A stretch of DNA of 64,000 nucleotides from Schizonepeta tenuifolia (Eukaryota > Streptophyta > Magnoliopsida > Lamiales > Lamiaceae): the NCBI GenBank assembly GCA_029490685.1, contig CM055959.1, positions 48,938,096-49,002,095 on the forward strand, read 5' to 3'. A program made the translations under genes and the position numbers. Every line of letters begins with the position of its first letter. Within the stretch, counting starts at the first letter, position 1. The notes under the pieces were generated by a model. That model saw nothing but the letters and a program-made list of their open reading frames with translations. It made no database searches and was not told where the DNA came from. Below are positions 1 to 11,813 of the stretch, in pieces.

Positions 1-2481
1 AAATATTACTTCCTTCAACCAAAATTCGCACTTACTGAACTTCGCATACAGTTTCTCAGTTCTAAGTGTTTCCAACACTATCCGTAGATGTTCTTCGTGT
101 TCTTTCTCATTCTTAGAGTAAATAAGAATATCGTCGATAAATACTAAGACGAATTTGTCTAAGTATGGGTGGAAAACTCTATTCATGAGGTCCATGAATA
201 CTGCAGGGGCGTTGGTCAAACCAAATGGCATAACTAAGAATTCGTAGTGGCCATATGTGGTTCGAAAAGCAGTCTTAGGTACGTCATCGGGTTTAATCTT
301 CAGCTGATGATACCCTGATCTTAAATCTATCTTTGAAAACACTCCTGCACCTTTGAGCTGATCGAAAAGATCCTCTATCCTTGGCAAAGGATATTTGTTC
401 TTGAGGGTGATCTTGTTCAGCTCTCGATAATCTATACACATCCTCATTGACCCATCCTTCTTTCTGACAAACAACACTGGTGCTCCCCAAGGTGAAACAC
501 TTGGTCGGATCTAACCAAGGTCTATCCATTCTTGCAATTGGATTTTGAGTTCTTCTAACTCCTTCGGTGTCATCCTATATGGGGCTTTAGATTTGGGGGC
601 CGATCCTAGTTCTAGGTCAATCGAGAAATCTATGTGACGGTCGGGTGGTAAACCAGGTAAAATTTCTGGAAAGACGTCTTCGTACTCGTTGACAACTTTA
701 ACGTCTTGAATGGTCTTCTCGGCTCCTGGTTCTCCAACTAGGTACACAAGATAGGTTGTGCAACCCTTCTTCTTTATCAACTTCTTGGCTTGTAAGGCAG
801 ATATTACCGGTACTCTCCTGCCCATTGCAATCCCATGAAATTCGGTCAGCTCTCTACCCGGGGGTTGAAAAGAGATCTTTCTCTCGTTGCAGAGAATTGT
901 GGCATAATTCTCTGACAACCAGTCCATCCCTAGGATTATGTCTACATCCCACATTATCATAACATTCAAATTGTTCGCCTTAACCTTAAGAGTTCCGATT
1001 TCTAGTTCTAGGTTAGAGCAAACATGCATGGAAGTAGTGATCTCTCCTGAAGGTGTAGCTACTCTCATAGCGTGTTCAGCTCTTACGGGTCTGATAACTA
1101 AGTTATCCGCACACGAACCAGCAATAAAAGAATGCGATGCGCCCATATCAAACAGTATCTTAATAGGCATGTTGTGAAGTTTTCCCATACCTGCAAGGTT
1201 TTCTTTTCCCTTTCCCTTATCCTGCCCAGTCTGCCTATTCGCGCATGCCCTTGCATTCTGCTGTTGTTGCACGTGCTGCTGAAACTGCTGCTGATTCATT
1301 TGTTGTTGTGGCTGTGCTTGTATGGTCCTCAGAGGTACTGCTTGCAGTGTTTTAGGGCAATCCTTCTTTATATGTCCCTTCTGTCCGCAGTTAAAACAGT
1401 TGGGAGTGCCTGCTTGACAGACACCGGGATGTGTTTTGTTGCACTTGGGGCATACAGGAATGGTAACCCTCCCTGGGTTATTTCCTCCCTGATTGAAATT
1501 CCTCTGCTGTCCTTGCGGCTGGTTATTGCCTCTCCATGGTCCAGTTTGTCCATTTCCTTGTAAATACAACCCCGACTGGTTGTTTCTTTGCCATGGCTTC
1601 TTGTTGTTATTTTGACTCGGCTGCTGATTACCTTGTTGATTTCCCTTTCTTTGATTCCCCTGGTTGTTGAAATTCTGATTGTAGCCACTGCTACTTCCTC
1701 CTTCCCACTTTCTCTTTCCTTGAAAATTGCTATTATTGTTGTTATAATAGCCTCGGTTTTGGTTCTGTGTTGGAGTTGGTGTGGTTGTTACAGTTTTCTT
1801 CTAATCAGGCACAACGGCCTCCATCTTTAGGGCTCGCCCTAGAACATCAGTATAGCTCAGTCCCCCATGACTGACTAATGCTATTCCCAATTCATGTCTT
1901 AATCCTCCTCGGAACTTCTTAGAAATCTTTTCTTCAGTATCGACCTGAGTAGGCGCATACCTTGATAGCTCACAAAACTTAGCATCGTATTCTATTACAG
2001 TCATCTTACCATGTTTCAAAGTGTAGAACTCAGCCTCCTTCTGAGCCCTATACGTCTTCGGCACGTACTTGTCGTACAGTGCTTCCTTAAATTCATCCCA
2101 CGTAAGTCGAGCCAGATGCTCCGCAGGTATCACCTTCTGTCTTTCCTCCCACCAGTAGTCAGCTGGTCCGGAGAGCTGGAATGCTATGCACGATAGTCGC
2201 TCCTCATCAGTACATCTGAGGAGCTTGAAAATTCTCTCGATTGATCGAACCCATAGCTCAGCATCGCTAGGGTTGCCCGATCCATTAAATATGGGTGGAT
2301 TTCGTTTGAGGAAAAGATCCTCAATGTCCCTACGGGGTGGTGGTGGAGGTGGTGATGAAGGGGATGGTGGAGGGGTATCATTACGTTCTTGTTCTTGTTC
2401 CCTTTCATTTTTTGGCTGACGTCTTCCACGTCTTCTGGGCCTACCAGGGCCTCTTCGATTGTTAACATTTCTCGGCGGCAT
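1..2481 (-). pseudogene. gag-pol polyprotein of element 1, partial, with in-frame stops
   Basis: This is the start of a Ty3 polyprotein. The start is ATG at 2481, just after a splice-acceptor-like site, and the first residues are MPPRNVNNRRG. A proline-rich stretch precedes the gag core (FLKRNPP, the WVRSIERIF helix, YVPKTYRAQKE). Then come an Asn/Gln-rich linker, a CPKCNKTHPGVC motif and a canonical CCHC knuckle (CFNCGQKGHIKKDC). The protease motif reads DMGASHSFI (D codon 1147-1149) where element 2 has DTGASHSFI, so the conserved Thr of the active site is lost. The RT then runs to the window edge and includes the YRELN and FIDDIL motifs. In-frame TAG codons lie at 1801-1803 and 511-513, with no frameshift seen. 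The copy is dead for pol but recently so. Confidence 0.88.
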
Positions 2482-3057
2482 TTTTCTTTAACTATAGGGA
2501 ACAAAAATTTTCATTAGTCCTTTCTTTTAAACATTGTTTTACTTACTCATCCTCTTTCCAACTTAATCAAGTTCACGAAAAAGAAAAATCGAACATAACT
2601 TCGATACTAGCCCTTTAATCTTTTAACTTTTCAAGTTAAACTAAACTCTCGTTACACGAGTTCATTTGACATTCTGGTTTACTACATGATTTATAAGAAA
2701 CTTTCTTGTGATCAAAACCCACTTACGGGTCATGTATATATATATACATCAAAAAGAATATTAATTCTGCCTCCAACGAGGACTTATACAAAAAGTTAGA
2801 CTACTACTAGTCTAAACTAGGCTGACTGCCTATCACTGTACAGGATGCACTAACAAGCTGTATTACTGTACCTACTGGAAGTACTAGAACGGAAACGATT
2901 CATAAAATTTCATATCCGCTAGAGTACTACAAAAACTAGTTACTGATCCGACTATGTACAGGACAAAAGAAACTACTACTACTACTAATACGCATCTACG
3001 ACGCTCTGCTCAACAAACTGCAGTCGAGTCTGTGCTGCCCTCTACGGTCTGTAAACC
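2482..3057 (-). promoter_or_regulatory. ORF0-gag spacer with gag splice-acceptor-like site (element 1)
   Basis: This is the non-coding gap between ORF0 and gag. On the minus strand a GACTAAT branch-point-like motif and a T-rich run are followed by an AG at 2493-2492, 11 nt before the gag ATG at 2481. Element 2 has the same arrangement 10 nt before its gag. The spacer also holds a TGTATATATATATACA palindrome near 2733-2750, again shared with element 2. Function as an acceptor is inferred from motif and position only. Confidence 0.5.
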
Positions 3058-4185
3058 CTACGAGTCCTCCTCCGGGTCGTCGTCCGGATCCTCCTCTGGA
3101 TCCTCATCCGGGTCCTCCTCCGGATCCTCGTCCGGATCCTCCTCCTCTGACTCTGAACCAAAGACGAGCTGGAGTGCCTCGTCCTCCCTCAGAGTAGAGC
3201 CATCAGAAAGTGTAAGTGGAGGTGGTGATGGTGCCTCCAAAACTGTCTCCTCTGAGTTTGAAACAAGAAAATCCTCACTGGTCTCTACAGCACGCTTCTT
3301 CAGGGGAAAAAGGTGCTCTGGAACAGAATCGGACTCGTACTCCTCCCTAGAACGGACTCTGGATGGTCTTGCCTCTAACTGTCCTCTGACTACCTCCCAC
3401 TTTGCGCAAATCTCCTCAAGCGGTGTCGGTGGAGATGGTAGCTCTAGCATGGCGGCAAGCTCCGCGTCTATCTTCCGGTACCGTGACCCTGTCTCAAACA
3501 GCCCTATCTCTAAGGGTCCTTGAACTCTCACACTAGGCTCGGGTAGAAAAGGAGTAGATAACCCTAACAGGACAGCTGTCTCTGCGTCAATCTCTACGAG
3601 TCCTGGTCCTGGAATCAACTCCTCAAGTGGTCTAAGTGGAAGTGGTAACTCTGGTATAGTTGCGGGCTCCTCATCCAACTCTAACTGCTCTGCCTCCGAG
3701 TCTGACTCCTCACTAGGTACAAAATCTGGTGGTATCTCCAACAACGCGGCCAAATCCGGGTCCAAGTCTAAAGGCTCTGGCTCGGTAACTGCTGGGAAGT
3801 GACGGTAAGGAAGATGTGGCTCAAAAGGGACTGGAACCATGAACCTGCTGTCAAAGAAATGCTAGTGTACAGTTAGAGCGAATCCCGAGTAGTTGCCCGT
3901 CGGCTCTGTGTCGTCGCCGAAAACCCAAAGGAAATACCATGCCACGCGGTGCGCCCATCCGCGCCACTCGTCCGGTAGACGCATAATCAGATCGGATATA
4001 GCCTGACTCTCTGAGATGAAGTGTCGTGCTGAATAGTATACCACTGAAAAATTACTCACAATCTGCCCTATGTCCTCCACACCATAATCTGCCTCATAAC
4101 CGTGATAATCATCCTGTAAAGTATCTGCTAGGGTACGCTGTGGCAAAGGTGTGCTCTTTCGAGCTGTAACGCGTCTCCTAGCCAT
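3058..4185 (-). pseudogene. ORF0: conserved acidic-repeat ORF upstream of gag (element 1)
   Basis: This is an unrecognised ORF between the PBS and gag. The frame is continuous for about 375 codons from ATG at 4185, interrupted once by TAG at 3864-3862. The N-terminus is MARRRVTARKS, followed by an N-terminal domain centred on LPDEWRGWAHRVAW. Then come three copies of an acidic motif (DPDLAALLEIP, DAETAVLLGLS, DAELAAMLELP), a GPSRVRSREE segment, a basic PLKKRAVE patch, a SDGSTLREDEALQL block and a DPEED-type repeat tail. No membrane segment or signal peptide is seen, so an env-like role is unlikely. The same protein occurs in elements 2 and 3 and, diverged, at 57234-58235. Survival of one frame without indels suggests past coding constraint. 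Function is unknown. Confidence 0.75.
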
Positions 4186-4225
4186 CCTACAAAAGTTTTA
4201 AAGAAACACGGATCAGTAACAGGTA
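4186..4225 (-). promoter_or_regulatory. Splice-acceptor-like site directly before ORF0 (element 1)
   Basis: On the minus strand the order is TTACTGAT, a T-rich run and TTTTGTAG, then one G and the ORF0 ATG at 4185. The AG is at 4188-4187. Elements 2 and 3 share this stretch almost base for base although the sequence further upstream diverges. Confidence 0.55.
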
Positions 4226-5528
4226 GGGAAATAACTTATCTTAAGAAATACTTAAATTACAAAATGAATATTCCTTATTCAATTATAATATCACCACTTA
4301 AACAACCACTTATCTTAAACACCTAGAAATTCAAGAAATTGCACTCAAACAATATATATAAATAAAATTTCAAGATTTTATTTTCATCATTTATCTTATT
4401 ATTTATTTACTTTCTTACTTTATATTCTTATAAACTTTCTTTCTTTATTCTTTATTACTTTTTTTTCATTATTTCTTCCTTAACAAAAAAAAATTCTTAA
4501 CGATTCTTACTTCATTAAAACAAAGTACGTCTACTTTGTTCATGTTATTTATTCAAAAGTAACATCCGTTTACAAAAGATTTTGTCCTTCTCGACACTTG
4601 AATCTCTTACTCGTCGTATTCTTCGTTCAATTACAAAGTATGAAATAAAATAAATTCCAAAGAAAAGGAATTATAACTGGAAAATGACTTTAGAGCCAAA
4701 GTTCTAGTCGTCGTCGGATCGAGCGATCGTTGGAAATTAACTAAGATTCGTACTTGATTCGTAGTAACTATAACCAATCTCTTCTTGAAGTTTGAGCGAG
4801 GCGAACTCCAACTGAAAATGACTTCGTTCGTGCTACTTTTACGGAAGTAACATTCGTTTCTTTCGTTTACTTGGTACAGAATTAACGTACCTTATCATTA
4901 TTTATCTTATTTTCTCGAAGGAATTTCTTATCGGTTTTTTTTTATAAAAAAAACAAAGTTGACTCTGTCGAGTCTTTGTTCATGTCACTATACGCACGTG
5001 ACATTCGTCTACAGAAGTTCTTCCCGTTTCACGATCTCCTTTCGAAATGATTTGAACTAACGTTATTAAAACGTCTAAGTTCTCGAGGAATCGGAAAGAT
5101 CTTAGGTTTCAAGTCTATGTTCTTAGCGAACCGAGAAAAATCCCTAGAATCAATCTAGATTCTCGTGCCATCATACTTTCAAATAAAAGAAATTATTGCG
5201 CAAATAATTTCACATAATTCATACAACAGAAAACAAGTATGATTCTCATACTTTCAAAATTTCCTTTTTGGCACCATTGTCATTCTTAACTTATTGAATA
5301 CTTATTCAAAATATTTCTTAAAAGAAAACACATTTCTGAAATTCTTTCCTTTCTTTCTTTCTTTCTTACCTTCGTTGAGTCAACGTAGCGGGAGGTTGAG
5401 TTGTCGTCTACACTCTTAGACTTAGTGTTACGACCCTATCTTACTTGAAAGAAGACTCGGCATAGAGTATATACAAATACTCTATCTTACTACTTGAAAG
5501 AAGACTTGTATACATAGCAGAAACGATT
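4226..5528 (-). other. Long untranslated leader of element 1
   Basis: About 1.3 kb of AT-rich sequence lies between the PBS and ORF0. I see no reading frame worth calling. It is alignable by eye with the leaders of elements 2 and 3, including the CAACCTCCCGCTACGT block near 5375-5400 on the plus-strand complement. In the splicing model all of it lies inside the intron. Confidence 0.6.
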
Positions 5529-5540
5529 GCTCTGGTACCA
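5529..5540 (-). promoter_or_regulatory. Primer-binding site, tRNA-iMet type (element 1)
   Basis: The minus strand reads TGGTACCAGAGC, 3 nt inside the LTR end. It differs by one base from TGGTATCAGAGC, the usual complement of the plant initiator tRNA-Met 3' end. Confidence 0.85.
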
Positions 5541-5543
5541 CTC

Positions 5544-8508
5544 TGTCACAGCCCCAAATCCAAAGGGACTGCAGAAGTCGGGGTGCGACTGGGATTGGAT
5601 TAAAGAAGCGGGGAAGAAAGGGGATGAATGAATAAACATAACATTAAAGACATAAATTCTATGAATGAGACTTCATTAACAAAAGACAGAGTTGATCTCT
5701 AAGGATCACTCGAACAAGATCTCAAAAGATTCTAAGTTATAAGTACAGAACTTAAACCCAAAAGTTATATTCATAATTACATGAGTGAGTCTAGAGTTTG
5801 GCAGCGGAATTGTAATCTACATACTAAGGTCTTCCCTATCGACAACTCTTAACTCAACCCTCGCCGCTTCCGTCACTTCAACCTGCACATTTAGAAAACA
5901 TATGCAGGGCTAAGTACAATAGCACTTAGTGGGCACATTGCCGAAAACATAATCATAACTATAGATAATCAGGCATTTCATTTCTGTAGCACATCGGGGT
6001 TTTTCAACAAATTCCCATGTCTACTAAACATTTTCTTTCTCATTTTCTTAACTTAGCTTGATCAAGCATTTTTCATAAATGTTACGTTCAATCTTGACCA
6101 TTCATAATTCACCGTGGCTGGTTACCCCTCAACAGGATACCACATACACCACAGGCTACAGTGTACACTAAACTTTGGAAAGTCCCTTTTGACTAACTCA
6201 AAGCCGATCATTTAGTTATCCCCTTTTGGCTAACTCATAAGGTACAAGAGAACTCACATAAAACAAATAGTTCATGCCAAGATTATCACTTTGAAAACAC
6301 GATTATCAAAGCGATAAAGAAAGGTTTTCGAGCATTACTCATTTTGTTTCATATATAAAGAAAGCCCACCTTGATAGAATACAGAACTAAGACACGTGCT
6401 TCCGTCTTCTGATCTTCCGTCCTATCCTTGGTGTCGACTTTCTCCTTCATCGTAAAAATCATACTTTAAAGCTCGGTCGCAAACGATAAAAGAATACGGA
6501 AAATCGAGTTAAGTTCTTAGTCCTTTACACTTTTTAGGCATTTGCACGCTAAACTAAACTCTTTTAGTTAAAAAGAAATGAGATACAAACGCATCTCGTT
6601 TGACACTCACTCGGTTCTGCACTTGTCACTTAGGTCAGTAGAAAGAAGGTAGTCGATAACTTGAAATGACTTAAAAGATCGAAAGAGTTCAAGTTGAGAA
6701 GAATTCAACTTAAGAATCTAAGGTTTGAACATTCACTGCACAAGATCAGTAAGTCTGTACAGAACAGGGGATTTCGAAACAGGGGACTAATCTTATACCA
6801 CAAGAAAGGTACGGGTGTCTAGTTTACTCTCCAATTTGCGGATCTCGATTCCGATAAACGAGGTAGGAGTTATGACAGTTTCCGTGGAAGGTCGCAAAAC
6901 TGCCGAGTGAAACCCTAATGCTCGATAAAATCGACGCACGGTTTTCTAGGTTCGTTTTATGTTATCGAACTTAAATTCTCACGAAATTTACACATCAAGG
7001 CAGTCAACACGTATCTTCGTACGTGATAAACTCCTTTCCATTCCTCGTCTATAAGCACGACGTTTAAAACCTCGTCTCTTCAACTGTACAATTACTATAC
7101 CAAAACAAATCCTAACTTCTCGTTCATAACTATAACTTGTCATTTCATAACTCGGATGAACATGTCGTCAACTACAAACTCGTTCATTTAACAATAACAA
7201 TCATTAATATCTAATTATTTTCCTTATTCGTCTTTTCTAACGATACTTAGGTTCGATTCTTCGTCTCTTATGAAAAATCCGACATTATTAGAATTCGTTC
7301 TAACTTTCCGATTATGATCATTAACTATCGAGATTAACTTATATTCACATCATAGACCTATATCATTGTTTAATCTCGACTTATCGTCGATCGTTCGTCT
7401 CTTAACGAAAATTCTACGTTCTCCATTTTCGTTCAAATTTTACGACAACGATTATCATCTAACGAGCATTACTAACATGCAAATCATATTATCAAAACAT
7501 TAACGAGCTCTAACTTATCGACACGTCTTCGTCTCTTACATTTTTCAATTTATTTTTAGAAAAATCTCAATTAAATATATAATCATCCTCATACATCGTA
7601 TATCTCATTTCCATTAAACAATCGAGCATATCATAACATTTACTATACTAAATCGACCCTTCTTCATCTCTTAGGTTTCGAATTTTATTTTTAGAAAAAT
7701 CTAAAGCAATTCATATAGTCAATTAACATCATGAAGAACACTAATCTATCGATCAATCACCAAAGAAATCGAGCTACGATCAAACCCCCAAAATTTGAAA
7801 AAAATCGGTAATACCCTAAGACAAAGAGGAGTGATTTTCTTCATGATTTGATCCGTAGAACTCGATTCTAAACATCCTAGAACATGTATCGAACAAGAAA
7901 CAACATGCCTCTTACTCTCTTAATTTTCGAAAAAAAAATAAAATGATGGAAACAAAGACTTGTTCGGTTCAAATGGTAGGAGAAGTTCATACCTTTCGTA
8001 ATATGGACTCGGAATTGGAAATGATTGATAGGTGGAAGACTTGAATGCTTGAGAAAAGCTTGGATTTGAAGCTTTAATGGAGGATGAATGAAGAAAATGA
8101 GAGAGAGAGGGAGGGTGATGGGTGGCGGCAATGAAGGGAATGGGGAGAAGGATGATGACTCATTGTATAAGACATATAAAGTGGAGAAATATCTAACTAA
8201 AGTCATGGTGAGTCGCTAGGGGTTGTTTGGCGAGGATTATTAGACGATAATATCTCGTTTCCGGCTCTTAAACGACGATTAAAAAGTCGAGAAATACTAA
8301 CGGATTTTAATTCTGAGTTTTCGGACGAAAAATTTACCGGATGCGAAAACCCTAATACAGTAGTCGTTCGACCGACTTCTGGAATTTATTTTCTGAAACG
8401 GATTTCACCGTAAATCTTAGAATTTAATTTCATGATCTTAGGCGTGCAAAGCCATTGTTATTATTCACTTTCATTTTTAAAGTCAGTACAAATAGTCGGG
8501 GTATTACA
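5544..8508 (-). repeat. 5' LTR of element 1 (family 1)
   Basis: On the minus strand it runs from TGTAATACCCC (8508) to GGGCTGTGACA (5544), 2965 bp, with TG...CA ends. A CT-rich leader is followed by a donor-like AAAG|GTATGA with GT at 7992-7991. The conserved end-region hairpin is at 5882-5908. Compared with the other family-1 LTRs, part of the conserved U3 block is missing near 8230-8300, and only one copy of the internal 210-bp unit is seen. Confidence 0.9.
5882..5908 (-). other. Conserved LTR hairpin (CCTGCA...TGCAGG)
   Basis: The inverted repeat CCTGCATAT/ATGTGCAGG forms a stem of 6 Watson-Crick pairs, then a G-T pair, then A-T and T-A. It is shared with the other complete family-1 and family-2 LTRs of the window. 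Confidence 0.55.
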
Positions 8509-8709
8509 AATAGTTTCGTCTCTTTTAGTGACTATCACCAAGCAGGAATCTCACAAAAAAAAATTTGTTATCGGCGATGGTGACAAAAAAAATTGTGAAT
8601 CACAAAAAAACGTTGTGAATCAGAACAATTTTGACATGAACAAAAAATAATTTGGGAAACAACATTTTTATTATAGCGTCAAGCACAAATAAATAGTTGT
8701 GAATCACAA
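8509..8709. other. Short spacer between elements 1 and 2 with TTGTGAATCACAA palindromes
   Basis: About 200 bp of non-LTR sequence. TTGTGAATCACAA occurs near 8593 and 8697 and a partial copy, TTGTGAATCAGAA, near 8612. Poly-A runs surround the first two. It could be a scrap of a DNA transposon's subterminal region or simple target sequence. The CACAA before 8710 is the candidate left target-site duplication of element 2. Confidence 0.4.
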
Positions 8710-9480
8710 TGTAATACCCCGGAAATTCGTTACGTTCTTAAAAAATTAAAGTTATTAATAAAAATGGCTTTGCACGCCTAAGTTTACGATTTTGAATTCT
8801 AAGACTAACGGTCGAATCCGTTTCCGAAAATAAATTACGGAAGTCAGCTAGACGACTACTATATTTAGGGTTATCGCGTACGAAAAGTTTTTAGTTCGTG
8901 AACTCAGAACGGAAAACCGTCTTATTATTACATTCACAAAATTGCGATACGAACTCGCCCGAGAAAGTTCGTTTTTATGATTTTTCGGACGAAACTCGGA
9001 CTGTGTCGTCCCAAGTGTTTGTCGGAATCAAAATTTTAAATATTATTTTCCGATTAAATTTAATACGCTAGAATTTTTGGACGAAACGGAATGTGACGAT
9101 TTTGTGCCGAGCTACGTTTTTCGTCGTTCGATTTCCGTAACGTTGTATCACGCCGGAAAAGCACGAAATTCCTCTCTTTCTCTCCCTCATAACCGACATG
9201 GTCACACACACAAGCATAGATATTTTCTTTTTTTTTATCCTAAGTATTTGTGACACCTAAGTGTTATACTATTCCTACATTACACATATTACCCTAAAGT
9301 AATATCTAATACACAAATTAAATAACTCATCTCCTCCCTCCCTCAACACACACGGCTGCCCTCTCATCTCTCTCTCCCATTTTCATTTCTCCATTGTTGA
9401 AGATCAAGTTCTAGAGCAAAAGTTTTCACACAAGTCTTCATTCATCCATCGAACTTCAATTCTTCCTTCACTAATCTTCA

Positions 9481-9487
9481 AGGTAAT
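9481..9487 (+). promoter_or_regulatory. Candidate splice donor in LTR leader (element 2)
   Basis: AAG|GTAAT fits the plant 5' splice consensus. It sits at the end of a CT-rich leader and is matched at 7992-7991 (-), 20633, 32015, 60373, 63714, 27815-27814 (-) and 43672-43671 (-) in the other family-1 LTRs. Confidence 0.5.
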
Positions 9488-11128
9488 CTTCCCCTCTCTA
9501 ATTCTATCCATCCAAAATCCTTTTCTTTTTATTTTTTCTTTGGATCGAAAATAAGGAGTGATGGAATTAGTCGTAATTAATAATCGAGAAGTCGAATAAG
9601 AATTCTAACTTGATAATATTGTTTATGATGGACTATGGTATAACTTTGTAGTTGACGTCATGAGCTTTCGAGCTATTTTAATATGAGTTGTAGTTATAGT
9701 CGAGAATTAGAACGAGAATTGGTTAACTTGATTTTTGGTTTAGTACATGTTAGTTGAAAGCCGACGTTTAGAATGTCGTGCTATTGGACGAGTTTTGAGA
9801 AGGAGTTCATCACGTACGGGGGTACGTGTTGACTGCCTTGAGGGTCAAGTTTCATGAGAAATCGAATACGAGAACTTAGAATGAACCTAAGAAGTTATAC
9901 GTCGATTCTATCGAGCAACTAGGGTTAGCGCGGCAGTTTTGCGACCCTTGCCGGAAACTGTAATAAGTTTTAGCTCGTTTATCGGATTTGAGATCCCTAA
10001 ATTGGAGCGTAAACTAGAATTCCCGAGCTTTCCAACATTATAGGGCTCATCCCCTATTTCCAGTTCCTCTGTTATGGGCAGTCCCCAGAGTTACTGCCTT
10101 GCGCAGTGATTTTTCAGAATTCATTTTTCTAAGTTGTTTCATTCGCAACTTAGTTTCTTTCGATCGTTTAAGCCATAATAACTTGACGACTATCTTCCTA
10201 CTGACCTCAGTGTCAAGTACGGAGCCTTGAGTGCTAAACGAGATGAGTTTGTATCTCGTACCCGTTAAATTAAAGAAATTTAGTTAAGCGTGAAGATGCA
10301 TAAATCGTATAAAGAACTAAAACTTAATTTCCTAAGTTGATTTTCTTTCCAACTTAGTTCCTTTTGATCTTTTAAGTCGTAATGAGCTATCGACTACCCT
10401 CTCTACTGACCTAAGAGTCGAGTATGAGACCTTTCGAGTTCTAAACGAGATTTGTTCGAGTCTCATTTCCGTTCAATTAAAATGAAACTAGTAAGCGTGC
10501 AATTGCCTAAAGAGATGAAATGACTAAAACCTTTTTCGAGTTTCAATGATCGATTATCTTTTACGATCCGTTTTTAAGTGTTATTATTTTACGATCAGGA
10601 GATCGGAAGCTAGTACTTATTAGTTCTGTATCACAAGGTGGGCTTTTATATATAAAATGAAACGAGCAATGCTCGGAAAATCTTTCTTTATCGCTTTGAT
10701 ATTTGTGTTTTCAAAGTGATAATTATGTCATGAACTGTTTTAAGTTTTATGTGAGTTCTCTTGTACCTATCTGAGTTAACATCCGTGTTTTCCAGATTTA
10801 GAGTTAATCTAACTAGGTTAACTAACGATCGGCTCTGAGTTAGTTGCTAAGTGCTTTCCAGAGTTAGTGCACTTTGTAACCTGTGGTGTATGTGATATCC
10901 TGTTGAGGGGTACCAGCCACGGTGAATGAGAATTGGTCAAGATTTGAACGTAACATACCAGAAAAATGCTTGCAAGCTAATTGAGAAAAACGAGTCAGAA
11001 AATGTTTAGTAGGCACGGGCAATTTTCAAATAAAACCCCTATGTGCTATAAATTATGAAATGCCATATTTATCTATACCTATGATTATGTTTTCGGCATC
11101 ATGCCCACTTAGTGCCTTTGTACTTAGC

Positions 11129-11154
11129 CCTGCATTGTTTTCTAAATGTGCAGG
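11129..11154 (+). other. Conserved LTR hairpin (CCTGCA...TGCAGG)
   Basis: The 6-bp stem CCTGCA/TGCAGG is kept. One inner base is missing relative to the copy in element 3, so the inner helix is shorter here. Confidence 0.5.
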
Positions 11155-11497
11155 TTGAAGCGACGATAGCGGCGGTGGTTGAAGTTGAGTTGAAAAGATA
11201 GGATGCTTTAGCTTATGACTTACTTCCGCTGCAAAACTCTAAGTCTTTTGAGAATATGTATATTGAACAAACCACTGTAGCATAAGTCTGTAAACTTGAA
11301 CTTAGTTACTATCGTGTACTTTTGTCGAGTAATCCTTCGCGATTAACTCTTTCTCTATAATATTCAAGTCTTGTTCATTGAATGTTTGATGTCTTTTATG
11401 TATGTTTAGTCAGTTAGCCCCCTTCTTCCCCGCTTCTTTAATCCAACCCCAGTCGCACTTCGGCTTCTGCCGTCCCTTGGGATTTGGGGCTGTGACA

Positions 11498-11813
11498 GAG
11501 TGGTATCAGAGCAGAGGTTCATTTTCTGCTCTACTTATGAGTCATTCTTCTAGTACGAGTTATTCTTTTAGTGATACCACAGAGTGGTATCAGAGCAAGG
11601 CTTGTTTCCTGCTCTGATTATGAGTCAATTTTCTAGTATGAATCCTTCTTTTTAGTGATACCACAGAGTGGTATCAGAGCAGAGGTTCGTCTCTTGCTCT
11701 GACTATGAGTCAATCTTCTAGAGCAGAGGTTCGAGTCGTTTTCTGCTCTAGTTGCGAGTCAGTCTTTTAGACTGAGTCATTCTTTCAGTAATACCACAAA
11801 GTGGTATCGGAGC
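11498..11813 (+). promoter_or_regulatory. Tandem primer-binding-site array (element 2)
   Basis: The tRNA-iMet PBS TGGTATCAGAGC occurs at 11501-11512, 11585-11596 and 11669-11680. A fourth copy, TGGTATCGGAGC with one change, is at 11802-11813. The first three are spaced exactly 84 bp. Each unit also repeats CTGCTCT..ATGAGTCA..CTAGTA and an AC/ATACCACA lead-in. Only the first copy abuts the LTR. Elements 1 and 3 show a single PBS, so the multiplication happened in this lineage. Confidence 0.85.

Larger units (their letters stand above)
1..8508 (-). mobile_element. Ty3/gypsy chromovirus-like element 1 (partial, minus strand)
   Basis: Read on the minus strand, the order is 5' LTR (8508-5544), PBS (5540-5529), long leader, ORF0 (4185-3058), gag (from 2481) and pol running off the left edge. 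The remaining RT, RNase H, integrase and 3' LTR lie outside the window. Gag and pol share one frame here, broken only by nonsense codons. The base before the right LTR end is followed by AATAG, the candidate target-site duplication, which cannot be confirmed because the partner flank is missing. Close relationship to elements 2 and 3 is clear from the shared LTR, ORF0 and gag sequence. Confidence 0.9.
8710..11497 (+). repeat. 5' LTR of element 2 (family 1)
   Basis: Runs from TGTAATACCCC to GGGCTGTGACA, 2788 bp. The U3 begins with the family-conserved block (to about 9030). A CT-rich leader near 9340-9480 ends in AAG|GTAATC with GT at 9483-9484, a candidate splice donor. A duplicated unit of about 210 bp occupies 10125-10540. 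It lacks 655 bp that its 3' partner keeps at 20721-21375, with ATTAG at the junction. Confidence 0.92.

Noticed and set aside
1801..1803. Programmed readthrough at the gag TAG of element 1
   Set aside because: Element 2 has GAG at the same place, so the stop is a private mutation.
3058..4185. ORF0 as an envelope-like gene
   Set aside because: No signal peptide or transmembrane segment in any copy, and it lies before gag. Env-like genes of plant LTR elements lie after pol.
9068..9256. Near-identical 62-codon frames at 9068-9256 and 20218-20406 (minus strand)
   Set aside because: Their similarity follows from the two LTRs of element 2 being near-identical. The frame is antisense to the U3 and leader and is not kept in the more distant LTRs.
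11498..11813. Regularly spaced repeats as a CRISPR array
   Set aside because: The repeat core is the tRNA-Met PBS next to an LTR, and the spacers are repeats of one another.
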